Below, in pieces: positions 1 to 7,755 of a stretch of DNA of 64,000 nucleotides. Under the pieces are notes generated by a model that worked only from the letters and a program-made list of their open reading frames with translations, was not told where the DNA came from and did not search any database. Each line of letters starts with the position of its first letter. Position 1 is the stretch's first letter. Source of the stretch: Gelidibacter salicanalis (lineage in GTDB: Bacteria > Bacteroidota > Bacteroidia > Flavobacteriales > Flavobacteriaceae); assembly GCF_007997285.1 (NCBI RefSeq), contig NZ_VORX01000001.1:1-64000 (forward strand), read 5' to 3'. The position numbers were made by a program, and so were the translations under genes.

Positions 1-142
1 CGAAATGGTTGATTAAAAATTCAGGAAGAATGAGTTTCAGTAGGTCCAAATAATTTTCCAAAGTCAGGTTTTTTTTGCAAAAATCAAAATTCTATTTCAA
101 TTCACACACAACTTTTAGGAATGATCCGTCACTAGTGTTTAT

Positions 143-173
143 AAGGGTTTCAAGAGATTGAGACCCTTTTTTC
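143..173 (+). terminator. Hairpin terminator of an off-window gene
   Basis: An 11-bp stem (AAGGGTTTCAA / TTGAGACCCTT, one G-T pair) with a GAGA loop is followed by a run of T. No gene lies between the window start and here, so it probably ends a gene to the left. The rest of 1-580 is AT-rich, with scattered TTCACACA words and the duplication described next, but no gene. Confidence 0.6.
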
Positions 174-237
174 ATTTTTCATATTCACACAATATTCATA
201 CTTTTTTAGAATTAGGACGTTCACACAGCTCCTAATA

Positions 238-456
238 TTCCAGCTTTTCAAATTTTCTGTGCGTAACTCTAAAAATATTTCTTTTGTTTAGAACTACATT
301 TACTGCACTTACTACATCTTTTGAGAGCTGGTGAAAGAAAAAAGTATATTATATTCCAGCTTTTCCAACTTCCAGTCCAGCTTCTTTAAAATATTATATG
401 TTTTAGGACTACATTTACTACACTTACTACATCTTTTAGAGAGCTGATGAAAGAAA
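238..456. repeat. Tandem duplication of about 116 bp
   Basis: A block at 293-340 (ACTACATTTACTGCACTTAC through GTGAAAGAAA) recurs at 408-456 with two substitutions and a 2-bp insertion. The preceding word ATTCCAGCTTTTC also recurs (238-250 and 354-366), so the unit is about 116 bp. It contains no coding sequence that I recognise. Confidence 0.7.
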
Positions 457-580
457 GAGCATAATATGTAATTATAAAAGGTAATTATGTCTGAATGGCT
501 ACTATTAATGCTATAAATAAAGTTTTAAAAAAAACCTTATAGCTAAATGCAATAACATATGCTGCTTTTCATTTTGAATT

Positions 581-643
581 AATTATATGTTATCGCATAT
601 AATTGTGTATTTTTGATTATAATTATACGTAAAAACATATAAT
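581..643 (+). promoter_or_regulatory. Paired operators upstream of the HipB-like gene
   Basis: A perfect inverted repeat (AATTATATG, 6-bp spacer, CATATAATT) spans 581-604. A second, imperfect copy (AATTATACG, 6-bp spacer, CATATAAT) spans 621-643 and runs into the ATG at 642. The centres are 40 bp apart. HipB-family repressors bind such palindromes at their own promoter, so autoregulation is the natural reading. A site covering the start codon implies a very short or absent 5' leader. Confidence 0.6.
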
Positions 644-875
644 GAAAGAACTCGCAGATTTTGTAAAAACACGAAGAAAGCAAGTTAATCTTACTCAACT
701 GGAGTTTGCTGATAGGGCAGGAGTGGCATTAACTGTGATTCGAAAAATAGAACAGAACAAAACAAATTTGAATCTTGATAAGGTAAATCATGTTTTAAAA
801 ATGTTTGGGCATAAATTGGTGCCTGTAAGTTTAAAAGATATAAAAGAAGATACAACAACCTATAATTCTATTTGA
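642..875 (+). CDS. HipB-like XRE-family repressor (orphan antitoxin)
   Basis: This 77-residue protein is almost entirely one helix-turn-helix domain of the XRE/Cro type. The N-terminus (KELADFVKTRRKQVNLTQ) and the end (VNHVLKMFGHKLVPV) read like the Bacteroidota HipB / y4mF group, normally the antitoxin and DNA-binding half of hipBA. No HipA kinase follows: the next 220 bp hold no such reading frame and the next gene is unrelated. It is therefore an orphan regulator or a leftover antitoxin. Two palindromes in front of it suggest it represses itself. The family call is from motif reading. Loss of a partner toxin is inferred. Confidence 0.75.
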   Translation: MKELADFVKTRRKQVNLTQLEFADRAGVALTVIRKIEQNKTNLNLDKVNHVLKMFGHKLVPVSLKDIKEDTTTYNSI

Positions 876-1050
876 CATTGTTCTTCTTGTAATATTAACT
901 TGAACAGATATTTAAAAAACTGTTTTTGGGTAGGCAATACAGGGTCTTTAAATTAGCATTTTGAATATAGGTAATTGGTTTTAGCCATTAGATCGAAATA
1001 TGTTAATATCTTGTTGCTTACTTTTTAAATAAAATCTATAGAACTTACTC

Positions 1051-1070
1051 AAAACAGTTAAATTTGTTTT
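1051..1070 (+). promoter_or_regulatory. Candidate promoter and operator of the SecB-like cluster
   Basis: TAAATTTG at 1059-1066 fits the Bacteroidota -7 consensus TANNTTTG and sits 30 bp before the ATG at 1096. It lies inside an inverted repeat, AAAACA at 1051-1056 and TGTTTT at 1065-1070. That is a plausible place for the cluster's HTH protein to bind. No clear -33 element is visible. Confidence 0.4.
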
Positions 1071-1095
1071 AAAAATAAACTTACAGGTTGATTTA

Positions 1096-1647
1096 ATGAA
1101 AATAATTGATACATTTGCAATAGTAAAAGAGAGTTTATATTCAGTTCAATATGATACTGAAGAGTTAAACGAATTTGCAAAATGTTTTGAATTATGGAAC
1201 GATCCCATTTATTTAAGAGAGTTTTTCGAACAGCACAAGGAAGATTTAGACAATAAGTTTTGGAATGGCATATCAATTGAACAAGCTATTATAAAAACAA
1301 AAGAAGACGCAAGACTTTTCGAAGAAGAAATATTATACATAGCCGAATCCGGAAAAACTGAAAGACTTGAAACATTATCTACATTATTTGAACCCTTATC
1401 ACAAAGAGTTATCGGCGAGAATCTCGAACGAGACAAAGCCAAAGGAATGAAAAGACCTAGCTGGCTTCGTATTTATGCAATAAGAATAGAAGCCAACTTA
1501 TTTGTAGTTTGCGGTGGAGCAATTAAACTTACCCCTACAATGAATACAAGAGACCATTTAATTTTGGAATTAGATAAACTGGAATTCACTCGAAATTACC
1601 TACAAGAGGAAGATGATGAAAACTTAGAATTCTTTGAGTTAAATTAA
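1096..1647 (+). CDS. Putative toxin-like protein of a SecB-linked cluster
   Basis: A 183-residue, probably cytosolic protein with no signal peptide or membrane segment. I cannot assign a family with certainty. The last third (from PSWLRIYAIRIEANLF, then VVCGGAIKLT, then a helix ending in NYLQEED) has the strand-strand-helix look of the C-terminus of RelE/HigB-type toxins. The N-terminal 110 residues are acidic and helical and have no analogue in small HigB toxins. The gene lies 20 bp ahead of an HTH gene, which is followed by a SecB-like gene. That matches the toxin-first order of toxin-antitoxin-chaperone loci. The toxin role is inferred mostly from position. Confidence 0.5.
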   Translation: MKIIDTFAIVKESLYSVQYDTEELNEFAKCFELWNDPIYLREFFEQHKEDLDNKFWNGISIEQAIIKTKEDARLFEEEILYIAESGKTERLETLSTLFEPLSQRVIGENLERDKAKGMKRPSWLRIYAIRIEANLFVVCGGAIKLTPTMNTRDHLILELDKLEFTRNYLQEEDDENLEFFELN

Positions 1648-1667
1648 AAAAGGACCAATACATACCG

Positions 1668-2144
1668 ATGAGTATTAACAACATAAAAAACAGGCTTAAA
1701 GAATCTTCAAAACAAGATAATACTTGGATTGAAAGAGCAAAATATCGAAAAGAAAATAAGGCTTGGCTTGATATTTCTTTTGCTATTGCTGTAAAAATAA
1801 TGTCTGCACTTAAAGCAAACAAAACTGCTAATATTTTTCCAAAAACTCAAAAGGAGTTAGCGGAAGCAATGATTTGCTCACCACAATATGTGAATAAGCT
1901 ATTGAAAGGAACTGAAAACCTTCAATTAGAAACTATAACTAAAATTGAACGACTACTAAATATTGGTTTGATAGAAGTGCCTGAATTTCAAACAACAATT
2001 CAAGTTCAAATTGAGCAATATAGCAGGTACACTAAACCTGATGAATTGGTAAGTGTTGCGTCCAGTCTTTCAAATTATGATGAATTATTTAGTTCATTTT
2101 CTTATGAAAGCGAGCCTGATAACTGTCTTAAATTAGTTGCATAA
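1668..2144 (+). CDS. HTH antitoxin-like regulator with C-terminal tail
   Basis: A 158-residue protein with an XRE-type helix-turn-helix at about residues 60-105 (KTQKELAEAMICSPQYVNKL, then a recognition-helix end at LKGTENLQLETITKIERLLN). About 50 residues follow that domain, including the hydrophobic, aromatic-containing stretch DELFSSFSYES. In toxin-antitoxin-chaperone systems the antitoxin carries a C-terminal chaperone-addiction segment that must be bound by SecB to avoid aggregation; this tail is in the right place for that role. Its stop overlaps the next start by one base (TAATG), indicating translational coupling. The HTH is clear; the antitoxin role is inferred. Confidence 0.65.
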   Translation: MSINNIKNRLKESSKQDNTWIERAKYRKENKAWLDISFAIAVKIMSALKANKTANIFPKTQKELAEAMICSPQYVNKLLKGTENLQLETITKIERLLNIGLIEVPEFQTTIQVQIEQYSRYTKPDELVSVASSLSNYDELFSSFSYESEPDNCLKLVA

Positions 2145-2602
2145 TGACTGAGGAAAAAAATAAAATCGGTTTTGCTTTAAAAAAAATAACTACGGAGCAG
2201 TTTGCTATCATTGAATCTTCTTATAAAGAAGGTGATTTAGTAGATTTAAAGGCTGGATTACGATTTGGGATGAATTTTGATAACAGGATAATCTCTGTGA
2301 TTTTTTCAACAAGTCTCATTCAAGAAAAATCACCGTTTTTAGTTATAGAGGTTGGTTGTCACTTCAATATAACGGCGGAAGCTTGGGATAGTTTCTATAA
2401 CGAATCTAAAACGGATTTAGTAGTTCCTAAAGGGTTTATTGGTCATTTAGTCATGTTAACTATTGGCACTACAAGAGGTGTTTTGCATAGCAAAACGGAG
2501 AACACTCAGTTTAATAGTTTTTTACTTCCAACATTGAATGTTAATGAATTAGTCAAAATCGATGTTGTGTTTAAAGTAGAAGGCATCGAGGAAAAAAGTT
2601 GA
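2144..2602 (+). CDS. SecB-like chaperone in a TA-like cluster
   Basis: 152 residues, close to the 155 of E. coli SecB. The central and C-terminal parts follow the SecB pattern: strands ending in VIEVGCHFNITAEAW (compare the VQQGGIFSI region of SecB), then a helix leading into TTRGVLHSKTENTQFNSFLL and PTLNVNELV, which lines up with the SecB segment ending LAPVNFDALF. No signal peptide. SecB binds unfolded chains. Dedicated SecB-like proteins also control toxin-antitoxin-chaperone modules, and Bacteroidota often lack a housekeeping secB. It is coupled to the HTH gene upstream and overlaps the next gene by 4 bp. The fold call comes from motif reading only. Confidence 0.65.
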   Translation: MTEEKNKIGFALKKITTEQFAIIESSYKEGDLVDLKAGLRFGMNFDNRIISVIFSTSLIQEKSPFLVIEVGCHFNITAEAWDSFYNESKTDLVVPKGFIGHLVMLTIGTTRGVLHSKTENTQFNSFLLPTLNVNELVKIDVVFKVEGIEEKS

Positions 2603-3078
2603 TTTTTAAAAGTCAATCGGTGCTAGAGGATACCTTTAAAGAACGAATAACAATAAAATTTTATATAATTGCAGTATCTTTCAAAGTGGCACGGTTTGAC
2701 CGAAACACGTGGCACCATCACTCCGAAATAGCCATAAGTTTAAATATTGAAATGGACTTAATTAATACTTTTGAGTATTCCAAGAAAATATTGAGGGATA
2801 TCAAATTCTTGGCAATTGATAAAAATTATCGGAAAAGAGTAAATTTGAAAGATAATTCAACAAAACGATTACCCAGTTCTATTTTGCTAATTGATGACCT
2901 TAAATCCATAAACTTACAGCCGAAAGAAATCAGGAACCTGAATCTCAATGTTTCTTTTGAAGAAGACTTTGAGGAAATATTAGATTCTAATTGGTATTTA
3001 CAATATAGTAATCTGAATAATTCAATTCGAAAAATTAGGATTAATAAGCTTAATCACAAAACTTCCATCCCTCAGTAG
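2599..3078 (+). CDS. Unknown protein, fourth gene of the SecB-like cluster
   Basis: I do not recognise this 159-residue protein. It is basic at the C-terminus and contains a likely beta-rich middle (IKFYIIAVSF near residue 20) and an acidic stretch FEEDFEEILDSNW near residue 125. There is no signal peptide. The reading frame opens with TTG at 2599 overlapping the TGA of the SecB-like gene (TTGA). That 4-bp overlap is the reason to prefer this start, and it argues that the protein is made with the chaperone. Its 3' end overlaps the convergent gene fragment by about 29 bp. It may be a substrate, a second chaperone subunit or an effector; nothing decides between these. Confidence 0.5.
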   Translation: MIFKSQSVLEDTFKERITIKFYIIAVSFKVARFDRNTWHHHSEIAISLNIEMDLINTFEYSKKILRDIKFLAIDKNYRKRVNLKDNSTKRLPSSILLIDDLKSINLQPKEIRNLNLNVSFEEDFEEILDSNWYLQYSNLNNSIRKIRINKLNHKTSIPQ

Positions 3079-3545
3079 TTTTTCTGAAAGTTAGGGTTCT
3101 TATAACCTCTTTTTTATTGTTCTTTTCAAAAATCTCAGTAAAAAACGGAGTTTCGTTGGTTCGTATTAATTTTGCTTTTACATAAGCGATATTTTTATCT
3201 GGAATAATATGAACTTCAGTGACGCTGTCAAAAACATATTGAAAGAACTTAAACTTGGCTGTAATCACATCGTCTAATGTGTCACGCTCTATGTTATGTT
3301 CTGATGCCTTTGGAGTAAGTTGAATCTGAAAAGCTTCGATCTTCCTTCCCCAACTACCTAGTGTAATGGTAGGCAACGTATCAATGGTTACAAGTCCTCG
3401 GTCTCTATAATCAATATATTTATCCATATTGGAATCGTGCCGGGTATTCATATAAGATAAAACTTCCACACGACCATAACTTATATAACCAGTCTTAATA
3501 GAGGGTTTGCCTGCTTTTTCTTCGCAACCTCTTATAATTTGTGTT
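3050..3545 (-). pseudogene. 5'-truncated gene, possible NTF2-like secreted protein
   Basis: The frame is open from the stop near 3050 up to a TGA at about 3566, but the first usable start (GTG at 3469) lies inside a conserved-looking sequence. Upstream codons continue in frame as TQIIRGCEEKAGKPSIKTG without any ATG, GTG or TTG in a sensible position. From about 3542 the DNA instead matches an IS4-type transposase on the other strand, so the gene appears to have lost its 5' end there. The end (LTFRKTTEGWKFCD) resembles the C-terminus of NTF2-like proteins. That family suggestion is weak. Confidence 0.45.
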
Positions 3546-3697
3546 GCTTTTGCTTTAGTGAGTTCTCAAAGTGCACATCGTCGCGGGAAATGCCTGGGGC
3601 AATGCTCGGTCTATCGGGGAAATCGAATAGTTTTCAGCTAAACCATATTCCTAAAAGGAGTACCTTATCTGATGCATCCATTCAGGAATATGTGTAA
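3542..3697 (+). pseudogene. IS4-family transposase fragment
   Basis: Frame 2 reads CFCFSEFSKCTSSREMPGAM, then LGLSGKSNSF and QLNHIPKRSTLSDA before a stop at 3695. This is the N-terminal region typical of Bacteroidota IS4-family transposases (the LSGK...F.LNHIPKRSTLSDAN block). Only about 50 of some 400 codons remain. No terminal inverted repeats are seen. It abuts a truncated gene on its left and a ferredoxin-like fragment on its right, so it marks an old rearrangement. Confidence 0.65.
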
Positions 3698-3818
3698 AGA
3701 CATTACCAAAAGTTACGATCCGAAAGATAGGCCTTGGATACAACCTGAGATTGCCACGACACAGGAATTGCTTAATCAAGTAGCACAATGCCCATCTGGT
3801 GCATTGGGTATTAAATGA
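3672..3818 (+). pseudogene. Fragment of a 4Fe-4S mono-cluster (Fer4_19-like) protein
   Basis: The frame from 3672 reads HPFRNMCKDITKSYDPKDRP, then WIQPEIATTQELLNQVAQC and PSGALGIK with a stop at 3816. This matches the second half of the divergent small ferredoxin-like domain whose members end in CPSGAL(S/G) and have an RPWI block in the middle. The first half, with its cysteines, is missing and replaced by transposase sequence. It overlaps the transposase fragment in another frame by 26 bp. Confidence 0.6.
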
Positions 3819-3837
3819 TTAATACCAGAAAATCAGA

Positions 3838-4965
3838 TTAGGTAATACGATTTTTATAGTCATTGAGCACGCTTCTTTGTTTTTCTCGTCCGTCTTTTAT
3901 CTGGCTTTCATTATTTTTTGTCAATTGGTTTTTTAATTGCAGCGCTTTGGGTATGATATTTTTGAATCGGACCTCTGGTATTTCTAAGTTCTTCCTAATC
4001 GTGCTATCTATTAAATGATTGGATATACTTGTATGGATGTATTCCATATTTCGTTTGATGATGTCTAATTTGAAAATACTTATAGGCGTGTTTTCATGTA
4101 ATAGAGAAGCTGTGAGTTTAAGGGCGTCCTGATCGGGCTGCGCCTGATACCTTGTCCAAAAGTGGAAAAAATTGAGAGCTTCCGCTTTATCGTTGGGAAT
4201 AGTTTCTGCAGGTACACCCAAAAGATAGGTTACATATTTCCAAAGGTGAAAAATACCTGATTCTTCTTTTTCAGAAAACTTAAAATTCAATTTTTGTAGT
4301 CCGAATAAATAATAGACAGTGAAAGCGATGTTGGTCGCCACCATATCAGCATGATTAATAGGAACGCCATAGGTCCCAACATTCCAATCAGGATGTTTAT
4401 TCTGAATCATCAATCGTGACGCCGAATGCACCAATCGTGTTCTTAAACAACCATTTAACCGCAGCTCTCCGGATTTTGCATGACTTCTGCTTACATCAAC
4501 CCAGAAATTAAGTGTATTATAAAGGCGATAAGCGGCACCTTTTTCCAAGGAGCCAGTGGCTACTAAAGGTTTGGTTAGGTTTGCAAAATTATAACCCCCC
4601 AATAAGGCGAAATTCCGTAAGACCAATAACCTGGTTAATCCGCTCCTTTCTGAAAGTTGGCATCCCTCAAGTATTAAATCGAGATCTAGCCACTCTGGAA
4701 CTACTTGTAAATTTTTCTTGAATTCGATATAATCTTCTGGCATTCCCTTCTCATCACTATTGGAATGTAATGACTTCATAATGGTTTTAAAATCGCCTTT
4801 TCTCATCCATTGCTCTGTGAGTTTGTCAACCTCGCTGTCGTATTCTTCAAATAAGTTGACGTTGTAATTAGAAACCAATTCACTTTCATGAAGGTTGGCC
4901 CATTCAAGAAAATCGTGGCCATTTCCATCGCTCCAAAACGTTATGTTGTTTTTATTTTCGATCAT
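3838..4965 (-). CDS. MpaB/Lcp-type oxygenase (DUF2236 family)
   Basis: A 375-residue protein without a signal peptide. The centre (TRLVHSASRLMI, then DWNVGTYGVPINHADMVATN) fits the heme-binding helical core of the mycophenolic-acid MpaB / rubber oxygenase Lcp catalytic family, which uses a b-type heme to cleave isoprenoid chains or performs uncharacterised oxidations in bacteria. The conserved Arg-Leu-Val-His and the Trp...Gly-Val-Pro segment are present. The substrate cannot be told. The gene stands alone between debris and the MITE-like element, oriented like the sigma-54 regulator but 500 bp away from it. Family assignment is good; function is open. Confidence 0.75.
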   Translation of the reverse strand: MIENKNNITFWSDGNGHDFLEWANLHESELVSNYNVNLFEEYDSEVDKLTEQWMRKGDFKTIMKSLHSNSDEKGMPEDYIEFKKNLQVVPEWLDLDLILEGCQLSERSGLTRLLVLRNFALLGGYNFANLTKPLVATGSLEKGAAYRLYNTLNFWVDVSRSHAKSGELRLNGCLRTRLVHSASRLMIQNKHPDWNVGTYGVPINHADMVATNIAFTVYYLFGLQKLNFKFSEKEESGIFHLWKYVTYLLGVPAETIPNDKAEALNFFHFWTRYQAQPDQDALKLTASLLHENTPISIFKLDIIKRNMEYIHTSISNHLIDSTIRKNLEIPEVRFKNIIPKALQLKNQLTKNNESQIKDGREKQRSVLNDYKNRIT

Positions 4966-5034
4966 AGTATGTATCCGTAGCTGTAATAATTTTTTAATTC
5001 AACGGGATTATCAAGTAAATTGTAAATTCTATTT

Positions 5035-5257
5035 CATTGTTGTCCGATAAAGAATCAAGACCGCTGCGCTGTTAGAACAAAGAATTAAGACTTGTTTGCA
5101 ACTAACTGACAAACAACGATCATTTAAATTAAAATCGCACATTCCCTCCCGGTAGGAACATTTTCTAAAATGCAAGGTCTAATTTCGGAAATCTTCTAAT
5201 GTCCCTTGCTTTAAATGAGTTTGTTAATTTATTATTTATTTTTATCGGACACTAATG
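5035..5257. mobile_element. MITE-like element, copy 1 (223 bp)
   Basis: Imperfect terminal inverted repeats of about 20 bp (CATTGTTGTCCGATAAAGAA on the left; the right end reads inward as CATTAGTGTCCGATAAAAAT) enclose about 180 bp with no coding potential. A second copy of exactly the same length lies inverted at 31573-31795, with roughly 95 percent identity by eye. Isolated right-end fragments occur at 18299-18340 and 30497-30567. Non-coding DNA with transposon-like ends in several copies is how non-autonomous MITEs look. No target duplication is evident. Confidence 0.75.
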
Positions 5258-5296
5258 ATTCTATTTTTGTCATACGAGTAATAACTCTGCGAATAT

Positions 5297-5356
5297 CGAC
5301 GAAATCAGCGGGAAACAAAACCATGAGCATGTGAAAAGGTATCCCGCAGATCACGA
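5297..5356. repeat. Palindromic intergenic repeat, copy 1
   Basis: ATCAGCGGGAAACAAAA and ATCCCGCAGAT form an inverted repeat around a short centre. A close relative lies at 30020-30070. Similar GCGGGA/TCCCGC hairpins are common between Bacteroidota genes. The rest of 4966-5465 outside this and the MITE-like element shows no feature. Confidence 0.5.
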
Positions 5357-5465
5357 TGATAATCGCCGAATGAAAGCAATGATTTGTTATTAGTGCCTAC
5401 ATATAAAAGTTAAGATAATCTCACAATTAAAAGCTTTATGATGTTTTGCGGTCAATCAAATCAGG

Positions 5466-7592
5466 TTAACTCTTAAAAACAGTTTCCTTTTCAATACCCA
5501 ATTTTTTCATCTTGGCGAATAATGTTTTTGCATTCATATCCAAAATACCGGCTGCACCATTAATGCCACTCACTTTACCTTTGGTACGCTTTAAGACATC
5601 TACAATATGCTCCTTTTGTACTTCTTCAAAAGTTAACAGTTTTGCAGACTTACTATTTTTGGATTTTGTAGGTATCCAACTGCCGGGAAATAATGTTGTT
5701 CCATTTTCAATAATAACCGCCCTTTCGATAAGATTTTCCAATTCTCTATTGTTTCCTGGGAAATCATAATCCATCAATTGTTCAATAGTTTGTTTGGAAA
5801 GACGCTTGAATGGCTTCCCTGCCCGTGTGGCATACTTTTCTAAAAAATATTGTGCCAGAGGCGGAATATCCTCTTTTCTTTCCCTTAAAGGAATGCTATG
5901 AATAGGAAATACATTGAGGCGGTAGAATAAATCTTCCCTAAATGTACCTTCCGCTACCATGTCCTCCAATTTTCTATTTGTAGCAGCCACGATTCGAACA
6001 TCGACCTTAATAGTTTTTGTGCCGCCCAATTCATCAAATTCGCCTTCTTGGATAACGCGCAATAATTTTGATTGAAGTTCAATTGGCATTTCGCCTATTT
6101 CATCTAAAAATATGGTGCCGCCATCTGCCATTGAAAATTTCCCGACTTTATCTGCTACTGCTCCAGTAAATGCACCTTTTTTATGTCCGAACAGTTCGCT
6201 TTCTATGAGCTCTTTAGGCAATGTAGCGCTGTTTATCTTTATAAGAGCCCTATCTTTTCTTGAACTGTTATTATGGATGGCGTGAGCCAGTAATTCCTTT
6301 CCTGTTCCCGACTCGCCTGTTATTAAAACCGTGGTAGATGTGGGTGCCACTTGCTCTACTTGCTTAAGAACTTTTGCATAGGACTCACTTATGGAAATGA
6401 TATTATCCTTATTGAAATTCACATTTATTTCTTCCTGTAAATATTCATTTTCTATTTCTAGCCTATCTTTTAACGCTTTAATTTCATCCATCGCTTGAAA
6501 CAATTTCAGGTCACGTTCTTTTCTATTTGTTATATCTCGAACAACAGCACAATTAATATCCTGACCTTCGTAATCTATATAATTAGCCACGATATCAGCA
6601 GGGAATTTTGTCCCTCCCTTTTTTTTAACGAGCCATTCTAATTGTATTGAACCTTTTAGTTTGATTTGAGCAAAATGGGTTTCCCACCAATCCTTTGTAA
6701 CTCCTGGGTCTAGATCAAAAATAGTGAAACCTTGCAGCTCTTTTTTAGAATATTCCAATGTGTCTGAAACCGAATTACTGAATTCCAGCAATTTTCCATC
6801 TCTATTATATATAAAAATTAAATCTTGAGCGTTATCAATGATATCCTTAAAAAATTTGAGCCTAATTTCTTTTTTGTTTTGTTCTGTAATATCCTGGTAA
6901 ACGCCAACAATTTTAAAAATTTTGTCGCCTTTTAAAACGGGCTTTACGATCGTTCTTATATATCTGCTTGGAGTTTCTTTTGTTTCAAATACGTGGTCTA
7001 TAGGGATAGCGTTTTTGATGGTTTTAACAATGCTATTTCTAAATAGCTCCTCATCTTTAAAAAAATGGACAATTTTGCTTGGATGAAAATCTTCATTATT
7101 TTCTTTATTGAAAATGCATAATGCTTCTTTTGTGACCAATATGGAGCCGTCTTGAAGATTCAGCTTCCAGCCGCCTACTTTTGCTATAGTTTCAACATTG
7201 TCAATCAGGTTTTTATAAAAACTGGATGATGAAATATCATTCATAATACCACAGATCATTTCTTTTCTGCCATTTGAGAAAAACTGCGCAAAAACTTCTA
7301 CTTCATAAAATTTGCCAGACTTGTTTCGGTGTATGGCTTTAAAGTTCTCAATCTTGTTTTTTTTAACATTTTCCCAATGAGTTTTCCAGCTTTGGAGAGT
7401 GACTGTAGTATTGATATCGAAAATGGTAAGTTTTGTGAGCTCTTGTTGTGAATATTGAAGGCGTTCACACAGGATTTTATTTCCGTAAATAATACCCCCA
7501 GTTTCATCCGCCCAAAATATTTCATAGGGCAATGCATCCACTAACCACTCTTTTGCCAATACAATCTCCGTTACTTCCGTCATATAAGTCAT
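5466..7592 (-). CDS. PAS-domain sigma-54 enhancer-binding activator
   Basis: A 708-residue cytosolic regulator. Three PAS/PAC sensor domains (about 15-120, 130-240 and 245-360) and a short coiled coil precede an AAA+ domain with Walker A GESGTGKE (426-433), the sigma-54 contact loop GAFTGA (473-478), Walker B FLDEIGEM (about 495-502) and the [10 protein letters not shown] region (551-560). A Fis-type HTH closes the protein (about 665-700). It has no receiver domain, so it probably senses a ligand or redox state through its PAS domains. It is divergent from a gene run that starts with a -24/-12 promoter at 7710-7725, its evident target. A TATATTTG element at 7666-7673 on the minus strand may be its own promoter. 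Confidence 0.92.
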   Translation of the reverse strand: MTYMTEVTEIVLAKEWLVDALPYEIFWADETGGIIYGNKILCERLQYSQQELTKLTIFDINTTVTLQSWKTHWENVKKNKIENFKAIHRNKSGKFYEVEVFAQFFSNGRKEMICGIMNDISSSSFYKNLIDNVETIAKVGGWKLNLQDGSILVTKEALCIFNKENNEDFHPSKIVHFFKDEELFRNSIVKTIKNAIPIDHVFETKETPSRYIRTIVKPVLKGDKIFKIVGVYQDITEQNKKEIRLKFFKDIIDNAQDLIFIYNRDGKLLEFSNSVSDTLEYSKKELQGFTIFDLDPGVTKDWWETHFAQIKLKGSIQLEWLVKKKGGTKFPADIVANYIDYEGQDINCAVVRDITNRKERDLKLFQAMDEIKALKDRLEIENEYLQEEINVNFNKDNIISISESYAKVLKQVEQVAPTSTTVLITGESGTGKELLAHAIHNNSSRKDRALIKINSATLPKELIESELFGHKKGAFTGAVADKVGKFSMADGGTIFLDEIGEMPIELQSKLLRVIQEGEFDELGGTKTIKVDVRIVAATNRKLEDMVAEGTFREDLFYRLNVFPIHSIPLRERKEDIPPLAQYFLEKYATRAGKPFKRLSKQTIEQLMDYDFPGNNRELENLIERAVIIENGTTLFPGSWIPTKSKNSKSAKLLTFEEVQKEHIVDVLKRTKGKVSGINGAAGILDMNAKTLFAKMKKLGIEKETVFKS

Positions 7593-7636
7593 TATCTAGA
7601 AGCTAAAATTAAGTAAATATTTCTCAAATAACAGAC

Positions 7637-7650
7637 ATTTCTTAAGAAAT
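7637..7650. promoter_or_regulatory. Palindromic candidate upstream activating site
   Basis: ATTTCTTAAGAAAT is a perfect 14-bp palindrome about 91 bp before the transcription start expected from the -24/-12 promoter. That is the usual distance for an enhancer-binding protein site. A degraded relative, ATTTCTCAAAT, lies at 7619-7629, so a pair of sites is possible. Confidence 0.5.
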
Positions 7651-7709
7651 AGAATGACAAAAATAGTCAAATATAATACATTTAACTGATATTAAGGTGT
7701 TTAGTGGTT

Positions 7710-7725
7710 TGGCATAAGATTGGCT
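7710..7725 (+). promoter_or_regulatory. Sigma-54 (-24/-12) promoter
   Basis: TGGCATAAGATTGGCT matches the consensus TGGCAC-N5-TTGCW, with the invariant GG and GC exactly 10 bp apart. The start of transcription would be near 7735, giving about a 20-nt leader to the ATG at 7756. The divergent neighbour encodes a sigma-54 activator, which supports the call. Confidence 0.75.
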
Positions 7726-7755
7726 CATTACTAATTGAAATTAAATATAAAAAGG

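Noticed and set aside
493-540. Short frame MATINAINKVLKKTL similar to one at about 27232
   Set aside because: Only about 15 codons, low complexity and rich in AAA; the likeness to integrase N-termini is too weak to support.
1-640. tRNA or integrase attachment site at the left edge of the island
   Set aside because: The hairpin at 143-173 looks like a terminator; no cloverleaf or direct-repeat partner at the other end of the island was found.
7298-7537. Alternative minus-strand frame inside the sigma-54 regulator gene
   Set aside because: It overlaps clear PAS-domain coding sequence in another frame and has no recognisable motif.
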